Shown here: positions 25,925 to 36,910 of the stretch, one piece after another | How the letters are laid out: every line of letters begins with the position of its first letter | Numbering within the stretch: position 1 is the stretch's first letter | Assembly: GCA_020137815.1 (NCBI GenBank) | Contig: CM035359.1 | Coordinates: 1-64,000, forward strand | Direction of reading: 5' to 3' | From: Hormiphora californensis | Lineage: Eukaryota > Ctenophora > Tentaculata > Cydippida > Pleurobrachiidae | Length of the DNA: 64,000 bases | The notes under the pieces: model-generated | Seen by the model: only the letters and a program-made list of their open reading frames with translations | The model's database searches: none | What the model was told of the DNA's origin: nothing | Translations under genes and position numbers: made by a program

Positions 25925-28900
25925 TGGGGTGGAAATGGGTGTATGATGTTTGCTGTAGCGATTACGCAACACATCCCTCTCATACATCAAGTCCAAAAAG
26001 TCTACCTTCTCGCCGGTCCACCCTGATTTCGACTAAAGACTGAGGACGCTGCGGTTTTTCGGGTTGGCAACCCGTCTGACTTTAATAACTTGCTACGAAT
26101 CTCTCGGCATCCTCAAATTTGGCGTCGGCGAATGCTGGCAAGCACCTTACTCCGGACAGCGAGGTTAGGGTGACCAGAGGACGGGAGGAGGGTAAAGCTG
26201 ATTCAGGTGTTTCGGGGCCCTCCGACCTGATGGGAGTCTCGGATCTGGTGTCATTTAATCGCAGAGTCATTTCTGGCCAACACGTCCCTGGTGTGGCCGC
26301 CCCTGGTTCTTTTAGTTCCTTTAGTTCTTTTAAGCCGATTAATGCAGTCCGTAATTATTTTCATCTGGCAACTTGGAATGTCTTATCGTTACAGTCATCA
26401 TCTTCCAAACTTTTTGAATTATCTAACGCAGTTTCATCTTTCCGTCTCGACGTTTTGCTCCTCACAGAGACGCACTGGCCTGGCGTGGAGACGAGTACCC
26501 TAGACAACGGGTCTCTATTTATTAACTCTGGCAGGGCAGATGGTCTGAGACGGCAGGGCGTCGGGATTGTTTTATCTAAATCTGCTAAGAAGTCCTTAAT
26601 TTCCTACAGCCCTTTCTCTGAACGGATTTTAGGAGCCCGACTACACACCAAGCACGTGAACATCTCTATTGTTGTTGCGTATGCTCCCACCAATGACAAG
26701 GATGACGCGGTTAAGGAGGAGTTCTATAACCAGCTTTCATCGGTTCTGGATAGGCTTCCCCGACAGGACGTGGTTTTCCTTGGTGGTGACTTTAACGCCA
26801 GGGTTGGTGGTGGACATTCTCTTCATACGGTGTCCAATGATAACGGTCAGCGGCTGGAGGATTTGTGTGGTACCTATCAGCTCTCTGTTGGTGGAAGGAT
26901 GTTCCCTCATAAGGATCATCATAAAGGAACCTGGAAGTCCCCTGATGGTAAAACTGTTACACAGATCGACCACATCTGTATTGGTAACAAGTGGCGCAGT
27001 TCACTGCTTGATGTGAGGGTGATGCGGAGTGCGGACATTGGGTCCGATCACTACCTGGTTCGTGGGAAGGTCCGTATTAAGCTCAGTTCAGCTAAGAACT
27101 GTAAGAAATCAGTTAGGGAGGTTCCTGCTGTCGAGAATCTGAGAAAGGGGTGCGCTGAGACACGCACGAAATATAATGTCTCTCTCCAGAACAGGTTTGA
27201 CGCCTTAGAACCTGAGGAAAGTCTGGAGGGTCAGTGGGGGCAACTTAAGGAGGTAATCGGCGAGGTTTCACTTGAGGTTCTGGGAGCTCGGCCGAAGCGG
27301 ATCCGTCAGCAGCACTTGTCTCTCGAGACTCGAGACCTCATCGCACAGCGTGCTGAGCTGAAGAAGAATGATCCCGAGGGTGGATCTGAGTATTCTAAGC
27401 TGAACAAGCTGGTCAAGAAAGCAGCACGGTTGGACGATGAAAGGTGGGCGGATGGTTTGGCATCGGATTTGGAGGATGCTGCGGTGCATGGGCGGCAGAG
27501 GGAGCTTTGGCAGCACATGAAAGATCTTTCGGGTGTGAGGAAACGTGGTGGTGCTGCTGTTCGCGATAGGAATGGTGAACTCATCGCTGATCCTGTTCAA
27601 CAGCGGGACCGCTGGGCGGAGCACTTCTCTGAGCTGTTAAACCCCCCTGTAACTACATCACAGCTCTCGGATCTGGATGGTCTGGATGTGGACCCGTGTT
27701 TTGAGGACCTTGGTGAGGATGATCCTCCACCTTCTCGTGTAGAAGTATTGACAGCACTGAAAAGGCTCAAAAACCATAAGAGTCCCGGCGTCGATGGGAT
27801 CACGAACGAACAACTACGGTATGGTTCGTCCGGTCTCGTTGGCCCCCTTGTGGATCTGTTTCGGGGAGTCTGGAGGGAGGAGAAGGTCCCGGAGGAGTGG
27901 TTAAAGGGTGTCATCTCGGTGATTCCCAAGAAGGGTGACGCCAGTGTGTGCTCAAATAATAGGGGCATCACTCTGCGATCTACCACTTCCAAGCTGTTCC
28001 AGATAATTATGCTGAACAGGTTGTCTTCTGGTCTTGAATTGGCACTTCGAGAGAATCAGTGTGGATTCAGACGTAACCGGTCTTGTGTGGATCAGATTTA
28101 TTCCCTCCGTACCATCATCCACCAGTGTATCGATTATAATTTACCGTTGTATATAAACTTTATTGATTTCAAATCCGCTTTCGATTGTATAAACAGGGAT
28201 TTCGTCTGGGCCGCATTTCGCCATTACGGTCTTCCAGAGAAGTATGTCCGGATAATTCGAGCATTCTTTGACGGTACTATGAGTGCAGTGAGACATGGTG
28301 GGGAGCTCTCCAGCTGGTTCAGTGTTCTCAGTGGTACTGGTCAAGGCGACATCCAGGGTCCTCCAGTCTTTAACATCGTGATTAACTGGGCGGCTCAGCT
28401 TGCTGAGTCCAACAAGACTGTCTCCAGGGGTCTCACTCTTCACGGCGCTGAGAGTGATGAGGGTGGGGAATGGATCATGGACCTCGACTATGCTGATGAC
28501 ATGGCTGTTATGGATGATACTGAGGAAGGTCTCCAGGAGTCTACGGATTTGCTGGTAAAATACGCAGGGTATGCTGGCTTGAAGATTAACGCGAAGAAGA
28601 CCAAAGTTGTAGCTTTTTCAAAGGGTCTTAGCCAGCGCCCATTTTCCGAGGCGGATACGGTCAGCATTTCTGTGGAGGGTAATCCGGTTGAGCAGGTTTC
28701 CAGTTTTACCTATCTCGGATCGGCTTTGTCCTCTGATGGTACCATCGACAAGGAGCTGGGTATCAGGATAGGGAAAGCTTACAGTGCATTCAGTATGCTT
28801 TGTCGGATCTGGTACAATCGTAACATCAGGACCTGTACCAAGATCAGGATATACAGAGCTGCTGTTCTGACGGTGCTTCTCTATGGTTGTGAGGCCTGGA

Positions 28901-29345
28901 CAACAACCCAGGTGCAAGATCGCCGCGTGGAGGCATTCCACCAACGGTGCCTGCGGAGAATCCTGAGAATACAATGGTATAAGCGGGTGTCTAACAGGGA
29001 GGTATTGGAGAGAGCTGGGATAGAACCATTATCTGCGTTCATTGGCAATGGGAGACTCCGATGGTTTGGGCACATGATTAGAATGCCTGAGGATAGGGTT
29101 CCCAACAGACTTTATCATTGGGTGCCTAGTCATGGAAAACGATCCAGAGGAAGACCACGTAAAACTTGGTCCTCCTGTGTGTTAAATGATTATCGAGACG
29201 CTACAGGAAAATCCCAGTCTATCCGTACAATTACTACGACTGCAATGAACCGTAACGAATGGCGACAGCTTACGACGCTAAGAGTGAGGATACCGGAAGC
29301 CGGCCACTCGAATGATTGAGGAGACCGTTCCAAGTATCAAGTAAG
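25925..29345 (+). mobile_element. RTE-like non-LTR retrotransposon, apparently full coding
   Basis: A 3421-bp insert with one long frame (endonuclease plus reverse transcriptase), a short 5' leader, and only about 26 bp after the stop, ending CAAGTATCAAGTAAG without poly-A. A very short 3' tail of short repeats instead of poly-A is known for RTE-type elements. There are no long terminal repeats. The flanking DNA is the split receptor gene. Confidence 0.85.
26230..29319 (+). CDS. Endonuclease-reverse transcriptase of RTE-like element
   Basis: The frame is open from 26089; the first ATG is 26230, giving about 1029 aa. It starts with an apurinic-endonuclease-like domain (LATWNVLSLQ; LLLTETHW; VVFLGGDFNARVGG; QIDHICIG; IGSDHYLVRG). 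A reverse transcriptase follows: SPGVDGITNEQLRY, NNRGITLRSTTSKLF, LYINFIDFKSAFDCI, GTGQGDIQGPP, and the catalytic box YADDMAV. The C-terminal region has YGCEAWT, RCLRRILRIQW, RLRWFGHMIRMPE and GRPRKTW, common in RTE-type proteins. All hallmark residues are present and no stop interrupts the frame, so it could be active. Clade assignment is from motif memory. Confidence 0.88.
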   Translation: MGVSDLVSFNRRVISGQHVPGVAAPGSFSSFSSFKPINAVRNYFHLATWNVLSLQSSSSKLFELSNAVSSFRLDVLLLTETHWPGVETSTLDNGSLFINSGRADGLRRQGVGIVLSKSAKKSLISYSPFSERILGARLHTKHVNISIVVAYAPTNDKDDAVKEEFYNQLSSVLDRLPRQDVVFLGGDFNARVGGGHSLHTVSNDNGQRLEDLCGTYQLSVGGRMFPHKDHHKGTWKSPDGKTVTQIDHICIGNKWRSSLLDVRVMRSADIGSDHYLVRGKVRIKLSSAKNCKKSVREVPAVENLRKGCAETRTKYNVSLQNRFDALEPEESLEGQWGQLKEVIGEVSLEVLGARPKRIRQQHLSLETRDLIAQRAELKKNDPEGGSEYSKLNKLVKKAARLDDERWADGLASDLEDAAVHGRQRELWQHMKDLSGVRKRGGAAVRDRNGELIADPVQQRDRWAEHFSELLNPPVTTSQLSDLDGLDVDPCFEDLGEDDPPPSRVEVLTALKRLKNHKSPGVDGITNEQLRYGSSGLVGPLVDLFRGVWREEKVPEEWLKGVISVIPKKGDASVCSNNRGITLRSTTSKLFQIIMLNRLSSGLELALRENQCGFRRNRSCVDQIYSLRTIIHQCIDYNLPLYINFIDFKSAFDCINRDFVWAAFRHYGLPEKYVRIIRAFFDGTMSAVRHGGELSSWFSVLSGTGQGDIQGPPVFNIVINWAAQLAESNKTVSRGLTLHGAESDEGGEWIMDLDYADDMAVMDDTEEGLQESTDLLVKYAGYAGLKINAKKTKVVAFSKGLSQRPFSEADTVSISVEGNPVEQVSSFTYLGSALSSDGTIDKELGIRIGKAYSAFSMLCRIWYNRNIRTCTKIRIYRAAVLTVLLYGCEAWTTTQVQDRRVEAFHQRCLRRILRIQWYKRVSNREVLERAGIEPLSAFIGNGRLRWFGHMIRMPEDRVPNRLYHWVPSHGKRSRGRPRKTWSSCVLNDYRDATGKSQSIRTITTTAMNRNEWRQLTTLRVRIPEAGHSND

Positions 29346-30009
29346 TACCACCGAGTTGAGGGAAATTACGAAGGGCCACGCCTTGCCACACGAAACATAG
29401 AGATGGAGTGTCGCCGGAAAGAGGTAGAATAATGGAACAATGAATCCGAAGCTGTTAGTAATTAAAAACAGTATGGCGATAATCAGGATAATTATGGTAG
29501 CTTTCCGCTTTGCTCTATCCGTTTCACTCACAAAACTGCCCCTCCGAAGACTAACACAAGTCCAGATGGTGATGATGAGAATCACCACTAGATTGATCCC
29601 TGAAAGCACGATGAGAGCGTAGAAATATTTGAGGAAAGTTAGCCAGGAGAAAATGGTAGTTCCTGCGGTAACTATCAAGGACACAACCCACAGTAGTCGC
29701 TGATTGATCCTGTAGAAGGGTGTGGAAACCACGATTAGCCGAGTAGCGCTGATCACACATGTCCATACAGCTGAAGCTTGATTGGCATACAGCACATAGT
29801 TCATACACTTAATCCCCGACAGTTGAAACATCATAATCAGACAGGTTATTATGTCGATTAGTCCGAGAACCACGTAGAGTCTTGATGCGAGTCCGGGGGT
29901 TTTCCAGCGGTGGCCAATAGCTGCAATGTTGGTGATGAGACCAGAAAAACCAAATACGGCGATGGCAATTTTTTCTTCACTCGTGTATTTAACATTATCG
30001 GACATTTCT

Positions 30010-31585
30010 AGTGTGTGGGAATGTCTGGGTTAGTTTTCAAGTAGATAGAAAGTCTGATGTTTTGAAGTTGTGACCCCCAAATGCACACCACGGCGTGCCT
30101 GGTGAAACTTCAACACGACCTAGCATGCTACAGGAAACCACTACTTGTACGTGGTAGCTGAGGGTCTACAGAGTGGTGCTACAGTGCGGGAAAACATTGT
30201 CACGGTTAGGATTATTTATTTTCACATTTTAGTGATTAGGGCCAAAATTGGGTATATGAAACGTGGTCCCGAAAAATCCATAATGACAGGCCAACGCACA
30301 CTCAATTAGATAACTGGTTCCTGATAAGATAACGACTTGATCCTGGTTGCGTTGGAAAGATAAATTTTTTAATCTTTCCAATGGCATCAAGAAAAAGTCG
30401 CTAGCTTATCAGGAACCGGAAATCGATTTCAAGCCCTGCATTTTGATGCATAGCGGCCTGTCGCTTAAATAAAAAAATTGGACTTTAGTTATGACGTATG
30501 TAATATGTTCATTATTGTAGGATTTTATAACTGCTCTACAGCAAAATTTGTGCATTTTGGATATATTACGTCATAACTCCTTCTGAGTGCACATTCCGAG
30601 TGCATTCTATTGACACTGGGGACCAAAAATTTTTACAGGAACAATCAGTATGGACAGTTTTGGAACCCATCGACCATGTTTGAAGTTCAGAATGGTTTTA
30701 CGGAACCGGTGACCGGAGAATTCCTAAAGTTAGGCTTTTTGCGGTTTACGTGCACAAAATTCTGGTTCCAATTATATTAGCCTTGTAGAAGCAGATACAG
30801 ATCGACTACGCTCTCTCTCTCTCCTCTTTTACAGCAGAAAAAACAGTACTAAAAGAGACATGCTACATAACAATGCTGCCCAGTTATAATGCTATGAATA
30901 AAGGAGCAAGATTCGTGTTCAGCGTCTCTCTCTCTTGTTGCTCTCCCTCCCCGGCCCCCTAACTAACGTCTAACTCATCTCACCAAAATATATGTGTGAG
31001 AGTTGACCGAATCAGAATTGGACAAGTTTGTTGTATGTAGTAGAGATTAGTTAGCTTTATGAGCATTTTGCGTTTTTGCCGCTAAAAATCGACCCACCCA
31101 TCACTGAGGTATTTTTGTCATGTTGGGAGAACTCCTGTTTAATCAGTATGTATAAAACAGAATAGAAACAATCGTGTTGTTTTACTTTTACATTCTGAAT
31201 ATAAGCAGTGAGGTTGACTTGTTATGTTCTAACCCTCCCTTTACATTTGTAAAGGAAGGTGTGTTTCGGGGGCGGGGCGCCCGAAACACAGTCTAGCCAG
31301 GCAAAGGTTGACATGTCCATGCACAGAAGTTTAGTGTTATTCATCGTGTATGACATGATAATTCAGACTTTCGCACACAGGTCTACAAACTGAACGAATG
31401 AATAGAATAGTATAAACGTATGATTACTGATCTAAGCTATAGCATACATGCTAGGTCGTGTTAAAAGGCGGCCAACGTCACGTGATATAAGGCTGCTTCT
31501 AGTGAGAATACGGTATCGGTTAAACACGGTAAGAAGACCAAGCGTGACCAATCAGAACGCCAGAGAGTGAAGCTCTCACGCCCTA
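30010..31585. other. Spacer upstream of the split receptor
   Basis: No gene seen. Contains a hairpin near 30320-30420 (CCTGATAAGATAACGACTTG against a GCTAGCTTATCAGG end) and a block near 31217-31306 (TCTAACCCTCC ... GGAAGG ... AGGCAAAGGT) resembling 8794-8880. Confidence 0.4.
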
Positions 31586-31587
31586 TA

Positions 31588-32730
31588 CAGGGTGTCCCTG
31601 GTCCCACTGTCTTTGCGTGACCTGCGATTTTGTGTCATGACCGGGCTCCATTAAATTAATCAAAACTCATCGAAAAATAGGTCAAAATGGTTCTAGAGAA
31701 TTGTTAGGCGAACATTTTGGTTGCAAGATTGACGTTCCAAGTTTTACCAATCGTCAGATATATATTGTCTTAAAGTCAAAAATACGTGTTCATGAAATCC
31801 GATCGGGGTTCACGTTTTGTAAAATTCACAAATGCAAAGTTGCTCGGATCACGTTGCATCCCTCATAAGAGTTGTAGGAAATTGTCTGGCGGTCATTTTG
31901 GTACCCGGGTTTTTGTCCTAGCTCAATGTTTAAGGCTTCTTATGACTGTCTAAAGACGAAATTCAACCAACAGGGGATCACGTGTCATCAACAAATGGGT
32001 AAAATTATTTGAAATTTATAAGAACTTGGTTGGAATCGTCTAAGGTTCATTTTGATACCATGATTTTTTCCTTAGCTCTACGTTTTAGTTGCGTTATGAC
32101 TGTAGGAACATGAAGATTTTTCTATGCTGAGCCTTAGATGGTATCAGCTCACAACCCCTAATTAGGTCGCTCGGTGTCGTGTGTAATCCCATGATAATTA
32201 GCACACATCGTCTCAATTTCATTTAGACACTTGACAGGGTTTTTATGACGATTTGGCAAGGCCCCTGTTAATGTGTAGGACACGCTAGTGGTCTATCCCA
32301 ACCCTATAATAATGCACTGAGATGATATTCAAGCATCTTCATCAATGAGCTCCATACTTAGGCAAAAAGAAATGCGATGCCTGAGTCAATTTTTGGAAAA
32401 ATTCCAGTTATGACAGTCATAAGACACTCTAAACATTGAGCTAGGACAAAAACCCGGGTACCAAAATGATCGCCAGACAATTTCCTGCAACTCTTATGAG
32501 GGATGCAATGTGATCCGAGCAATTTCATGAACACGTATTTTTGACTTTAAGACAATATATCTGACGATTGCTAAGAGCGTCAATCTTGCAACCAAAATAT
32601 TCGCCTGAAAATTCTCTAGAACACTGGTTTTTGTTAGAACCATTTTGACCTATTTTTCGATGAGATTTTATTAATGGAGCCCGGTCATGACCCAAAATCG
32701 CAGGTCACGCATAGACAGTGGGACACCCTG
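31588..32730. mobile_element. TA-flanked inverted-repeat element
   Basis: A 1143-bp element with termini CAGGGTGTCCC...GGGACACCCTG, flanked by TA on both sides. Arms of about 240 bp at each end pair strongly (GACCTGCGATTTTG, TCATGACCGGGCTCC and later blocks match in reverse complement); inner parts are diverged. No transposase is visible. TA duplication fits a Tc1/mariner-like or similar mobiliser. Confidence 0.8.
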
Positions 32731-33555
32731 TACTACCTACAACAAACTTTTCCAATTCTGATTCGGTCCACTCTCACTTTAAGCTACCCTCGGGCACACG
32801 GTACTTTCGTCCAAAATCCATTCTTAACCTCATTTATTCATGAACCACATTTTTCATTGAGTCGGTAATACATATACCTCAATACGTCTAATTAGTAGAG
32901 TCGATAACTACATCGACCTCTCCCAATTGTTCCAGTTTTTGTCACATCTGTTTGGAGCCTCGACACGACCTCTAAACAGGTGTTACTTTTTCACAAACTG
33001 TTTTCATCTTGGTGTAATCAGCAGTTGAAATGTTGCTGATCATAACAAAAACCTAACTATTTTTTTTCAACTTGGGGTAAAACCATGGGTGTCAAAAGTT
33101 AGCTCTAGGTCCCCTGAGTAACCATCCGGAGACTCTAAGAGATATTTCAAGCCGTTCTCCCGTAATCATTAATCCCGGTGGAGAAAAAAACACAATGCGG
33201 ACGTACGTGAGCGCTGGCAGGCTGTTTACATGTTATTGTATGTCTCTCACTCTCTCTGGAGAGATAACTCTTTCTCAAGGGGGAGAAAAGAGAGAGACGC
33301 ACATTAACGGGGGGGGTTCCAACCTATTTCGTGTACGTTTGTACGGAAAAAAACACGGGTTTCCTCAAACAAAAAAATACAAAAAAATACAAAAAAATAC
33401 AAAAAAGTACAAAAAAATACAAAAAAATAAAAACAGTTTTATATGGTAATTTACCATTATTGTTCGAACTTTTACTGTTTTTAAAATTCTTCCACGCTAT
33501 TTCACGCAATTTAGCACAAAATATATACATATTTTACATATGTAGCATGCCAAAA

Positions 33556-34690
33556 TCGCGAGAGAAATTTCCCCGAATCGCAATTTCTTACCGAGAAAAT
33601 TTTCTCGAATCGTATTTTCTAAGCGAGAAATTTCCCCGAATCGCAATTTTTTACCGAGAAAATTTTCTCGAATCGTATTTTCTAAGCGAGAAATTTCCCC
33701 GAATCGCAATTTCTTACCGAGAAAATTTTCTCGAATCGTATTTTCTAAGCGAGAAATTTCCCCGAATCGCAATTTCTTACCGAGAAAATTTTCTCGAATC
33801 GTATTTTCTAAGCCAGAAATTTCCCCAAATCGCAATTTCTTACCGAGAAAATTTTCTCGAATCGTATTTTCTAAGCCAGAAATTTCCCCGAATCGCAATT
33901 TCTTACCGAGAAAATTTTCTCGAATCGTATTTTCTAAGCGAGAAATTTCCCCGAATCGCAATTTTTTACCGAGAAAATTTTCTCGAATCGTATTTTCTAA
34001 GCGAGAAATTTCCCCGAATCGCAATTTCTTACCGAGAAAATTTTCTCGAATCGTATTTTCTAAGCGAGAAATTTCCCCGAATCGCAATTTCTTACCGAGA
34101 AAATTTTCTCGAATCGTATTTTCTAAGCCAGAAATTTCCCCGAATCGCAATTTCTTACCGAGAAAATTTTCTCGAATCGTATTTTCTAAGCGAGAAATTT
34201 CCCCGAATCGCAATTTTTTTACCGAGAAAATTTTCTCGAATCGTATTTTCTAAGCGAGAAATTTCCCCGAATCGCAATTTCTTACCGAGAAAATTTTCTC
34301 GAATCGTTTTTCTAAGCGAGAAATTTCCCCGAATCGCAATTTCTTACCGAGAAAATTTTCTCGAATCGTATTTTCTAAGCCAGAAATTTCCCCGAATCGC
34401 AATTTCTTACCGAGAAAATTTTCTCGAATCGTATTTTCTAAGCCAGAAATTTCCCCGAATCGCAATTTCTTACCGAGAAAATTTTCCCGAATCGTATTTT
34501 CTAAGCGAGAAATTTCTCCGAATCGCAATTTTTTACCGAGAAAATTTTCTCGAATCGCATTTTCTAAGCGAGAAATTTCCTCGAATCGCAATTTCTTACC
34601 GAGAAAATTTTCCCGAATCGTATTTTCTAAGCGAGAAATTTCTCCGAATCGCAATTTTTTACCGAGAAAATTTTCTCGAATCGTATTTTC
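33556..34690. repeat. 63-bp satellite array, main block
   Basis: About 18 tandem copies of a 63-bp unit containing GCGAGAAATTTCCCCGAATC and the perfect 14-bp palindrome GAGAAAATTTTCTC. Because 63 is a multiple of three and the unit lacks stops in some frames, long repetitive frames are open on both strands (21-residue units); I regard these as a by-product. The array resumes at 35301-35460 after an inserted element. Confidence 0.95.
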
Positions 34691-34693
34691 TTA

Positions 34694-35297
34694 GGCTATA
34701 AGCATACTGATCGTGATGATCATAATCAGGTCAGTGTGCGGACGTTTTGATGGTCACCATCAAAGGAGCGCACACACTGATGGTTATCATCATGATGGAT
34801 GCTTGATGCATCATGATGTTCTCAAACCATAGTGTGTTCACGTTTGATCATCATGAACCATAGTGTGCTCACGTTTGATCATCATAAACCATGCTCAACT
34901 TACTGGAACTTGCCTTTTGATCATGATCATCATGACCAGTGTGCTCAGCATGATGATGCTATCTCCCGGGAGCTCCCCCTTGCCTAGTCGCGCGCTCTGA
35001 GAGGCTGTTGCATATCACGTGACCTGTACAACAGCCTCTCGCACGCGCGAAGTCGTACCACGTGGTACATATCACATGACTACAGTGCAGCCCTCCACAA
35101 GAATAAGATCAAAACCTGCGCACACTAGGTGTTGATGATCATCATCCAACTTAAGAGACGGCTCCAGGGCCAGCTCTTACGTGATGATCATAATGTTCCG
35201 CACACTGTAGTTTTTTGCAGATGATGATGATCAAAACCATGAGCACACTTCATCTTTTTAACTGATTATGATCATCACGATCAGTATGCTTATAGCC
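34694..35297. mobile_element. Inverted-repeat element inserted in the satellite
   Basis: A 604-bp element with about 40-bp termini GGCTATAAGCATACTGATCG and complement. Flanked by TTA (left) and TAA (right), consistent with a TWA-type duplication (PIF/Harbinger) with one mismatch. The interior is dense in TGATGATCATCATGA-like palindromes. It interrupts a satellite unit within TTTTC/TAAGCG. Confidence 0.8.
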
Positions 35298-35300
35298 TAA

Positions 35301-35460
35301 GCGAGAAATTTCCTCGAATCGCAATTTCTTACCGAGAAAATTTTCTCGAATCGTATTTTCTAAGCCAGAAATTTTCCCGAATCGCAATTTCTTACCGAGA
35401 AAATTTTCTCGAATCGTATTTTCTAAGCGAGAAATTTTCCCGAATCGCAATTTCTTACCG
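35301..35460. repeat. 63-bp satellite array, second block
   Basis: About two and a half more units of the same satellite, in register with the main block after removal of the inserted element. Confidence 0.9.
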
Positions 35461-36152
35461 TTTATGTATAGCTGGGTTCCGTTTATGTTCATGTACATGT
35501 ATTATTTATACTTTTTTCACGCATCCACATCCTTCATTATTTTTTTGTATTTTTTTGTATTTTTTTGTATTGTTTGTATGGAAAAAAACAGGAATTTTGG
35601 ATACATTTATGTATGGTCCGTACAAAAAAATACAAAAAAATACAAAAAAATAGGTTGGAACCCCCCCCATTAACGTTATACATTAAAGTTGAGGTTGTAG
35701 GCAATTGCACGTACGTCCATACTCAAATATGTGCTCTACCGGGATTAATGATTACAGGAGAACGGCTTGAAATATCTCTTAGAGTCTCCGGATGGTTACT
35801 CAGGGGACCTAGAGCTAACTTTTGACACCCATGGTTTTACCCCAAGTTGAAAAAAAATAGTTCGGTTTTTGTTATGATCAGCAACATTTCAACTGCTAAT
35901 TACACCAAGATGAAAACAGTTTGTGAAAAAGTAACACCTCTTTAGAGGTCGTGTCGAGGCTCCAAACAGATGTGACAAAAACTGGAACAATTGGGAGAGT
36001 TCGATGTAGTTATCGACTCTACTAAATTGAGTGAGTTGTAAGGGAGAGCAAAACGATTGAAAGTGAGTTACACCGTCTAGATCTGTAATCTGGACCTCCC
36101 CTCCCCTCTTATTGCTACACCCCTGGTGAATATTAACAATTATATATTCCAA

Positions 36153-36464
36153 CTAGCGCACCCATTGGGTGCGCCTCAAGTAAGGGTTTTTTGATATCCC
36201 ACCCGGCTTCGCCGGGTGGTCCTTTTCGTCCCTTTTCAACATCAATAACACGGTTGCCATGGCAACTGGAGTGGTAACTATGGGGACTGAATTGTTGAAA
36301 TTCATTCGAAAATATCAACAAACTTCCTACTGGAAGTTCCAAAAGTGTGAATGACAGCTTTACAGCTTTGGGCACATAAAGTGTTTTGATGAAGGAGCAC
36401 TGTCGCGTAGAAACGCACTGAACGAACGACCACTTCGACGTTCATTTCCAAATTATAATATAGA
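36153..36464 (-). mobile_element. Short Helitron-like element, copy A
   Basis: Read on the minus strand it starts TCTATATTATAATTTGG and ends with hairpin GCGCACCCAATGGGTGCGC running into CTAG followed by T. A 5' TC, a 3' hairpin before CTAG and insertion before T are Helitron hallmarks. A second hairpin, CCACCCGGCGAAGCCGGGTGG, lies about 30 bp inside the 3' end. 312 bp, no coding capacity. Confidence 0.65.
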
Positions 36465-36780
36465 CTAGCGCACCCATTGGGTGCGCCGTGCGCCTCAAGT
36501 AAGGGCTTTTTGATAACCCACCCGGCTTCGCCGGGTGGTTCTTTTCTCCCCTTTCACCGTCAAAAACACGGTTGCCATAGCAACTGAATTGGTAACTATG
36601 GGGACTGGCATCTTTAAAGTCATTCGAAAATATTAACAAACTTCCTCTGGGAGTTCCAAAAGTGTGAACAGCAGCTTTACAGCTTTGGTCATATAAAGTG
36701 TTTTATGAAGGAGCACTGTCGCTGAGAAACGCACTGAACGAACGACCACCACGACGTTCATCTCCAACTTATAATAGAGA
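36465..36780 (-). mobile_element. Short Helitron-like element, copy B
   Basis: Immediately adjoins copy A head-to-tail: the CTAG ending this copy is directly followed by the 5' TC of copy A on the minus strand. Same subterminal hairpins. Tandem end-to-end insertion is a known Helitron habit. Confidence 0.65.
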
Positions 36781-36910
36781 CTAGAATGCATAAAAGGATG
36801 ATTTTTTCCCTGCCCGGGTGAATGCCTTTTTGTAAAAAGGCATAGCAGGGTTAGAATTCGAAAACGACATTTTGGTATACTAACTAAATTGGTAGAGGGA
36901 CCATTTTGGT
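36781..36910. other. Spacer
   Basis: Contains CTGCCCGGGTGAATGCCTTT with AAAAAGGCATAGCAGGG, a small hairpin also represented near 8728. Confidence 0.4.

Larger units (their letters stand above)
25789..30005 (-). pseudogene. 7TM receptor paralogue split by a retrotransposon
   Basis: The first 220 or so codons (30005 down to 29346) are open and closely match the receptor at 16585-17409 through TM1-TM6 and into TM7 (ISLNSVV). The rest of the gene, from NPVVILSHGC to the end EIKSDAV and stop, lies at 25789-25924. Between them is a 3.4-kb retroelement, in the opposite orientation, inserted inside the TM7 NPxxY-like motif. TACC occurs at both edges (25921-25924 and 29346-29349) as a short target duplication or microhomology. 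Apart from the insertion I see no other disabling change, so the event appears recent, but a functional full-length product is not expected unless the insert is polymorphic. Confidence 0.85.
32893..36026. mobile_element. Large composite inverted-repeat element
   Basis: Ends TTAGTAGAGTCGATAACTAC and its complement. Arms of roughly 300 bp (32893-33200 and 35690-36026) are near-identical in reverse complement, then (AAAAAATAC)n runs near 33370 and 35625 also pair. Between the arms lie a 63-bp satellite array and, inside that array, a separate 604-bp inverted-repeat element. Confidence 0.8.

Noticed and set aside
33331-34701. 456-codon repetitive frame on the plus strand and similar ones on the minus strand
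   Set aside because: Produced by a 63-bp satellite whose period is divisible by three; a typical start context or any non-repetitive domain is missing.
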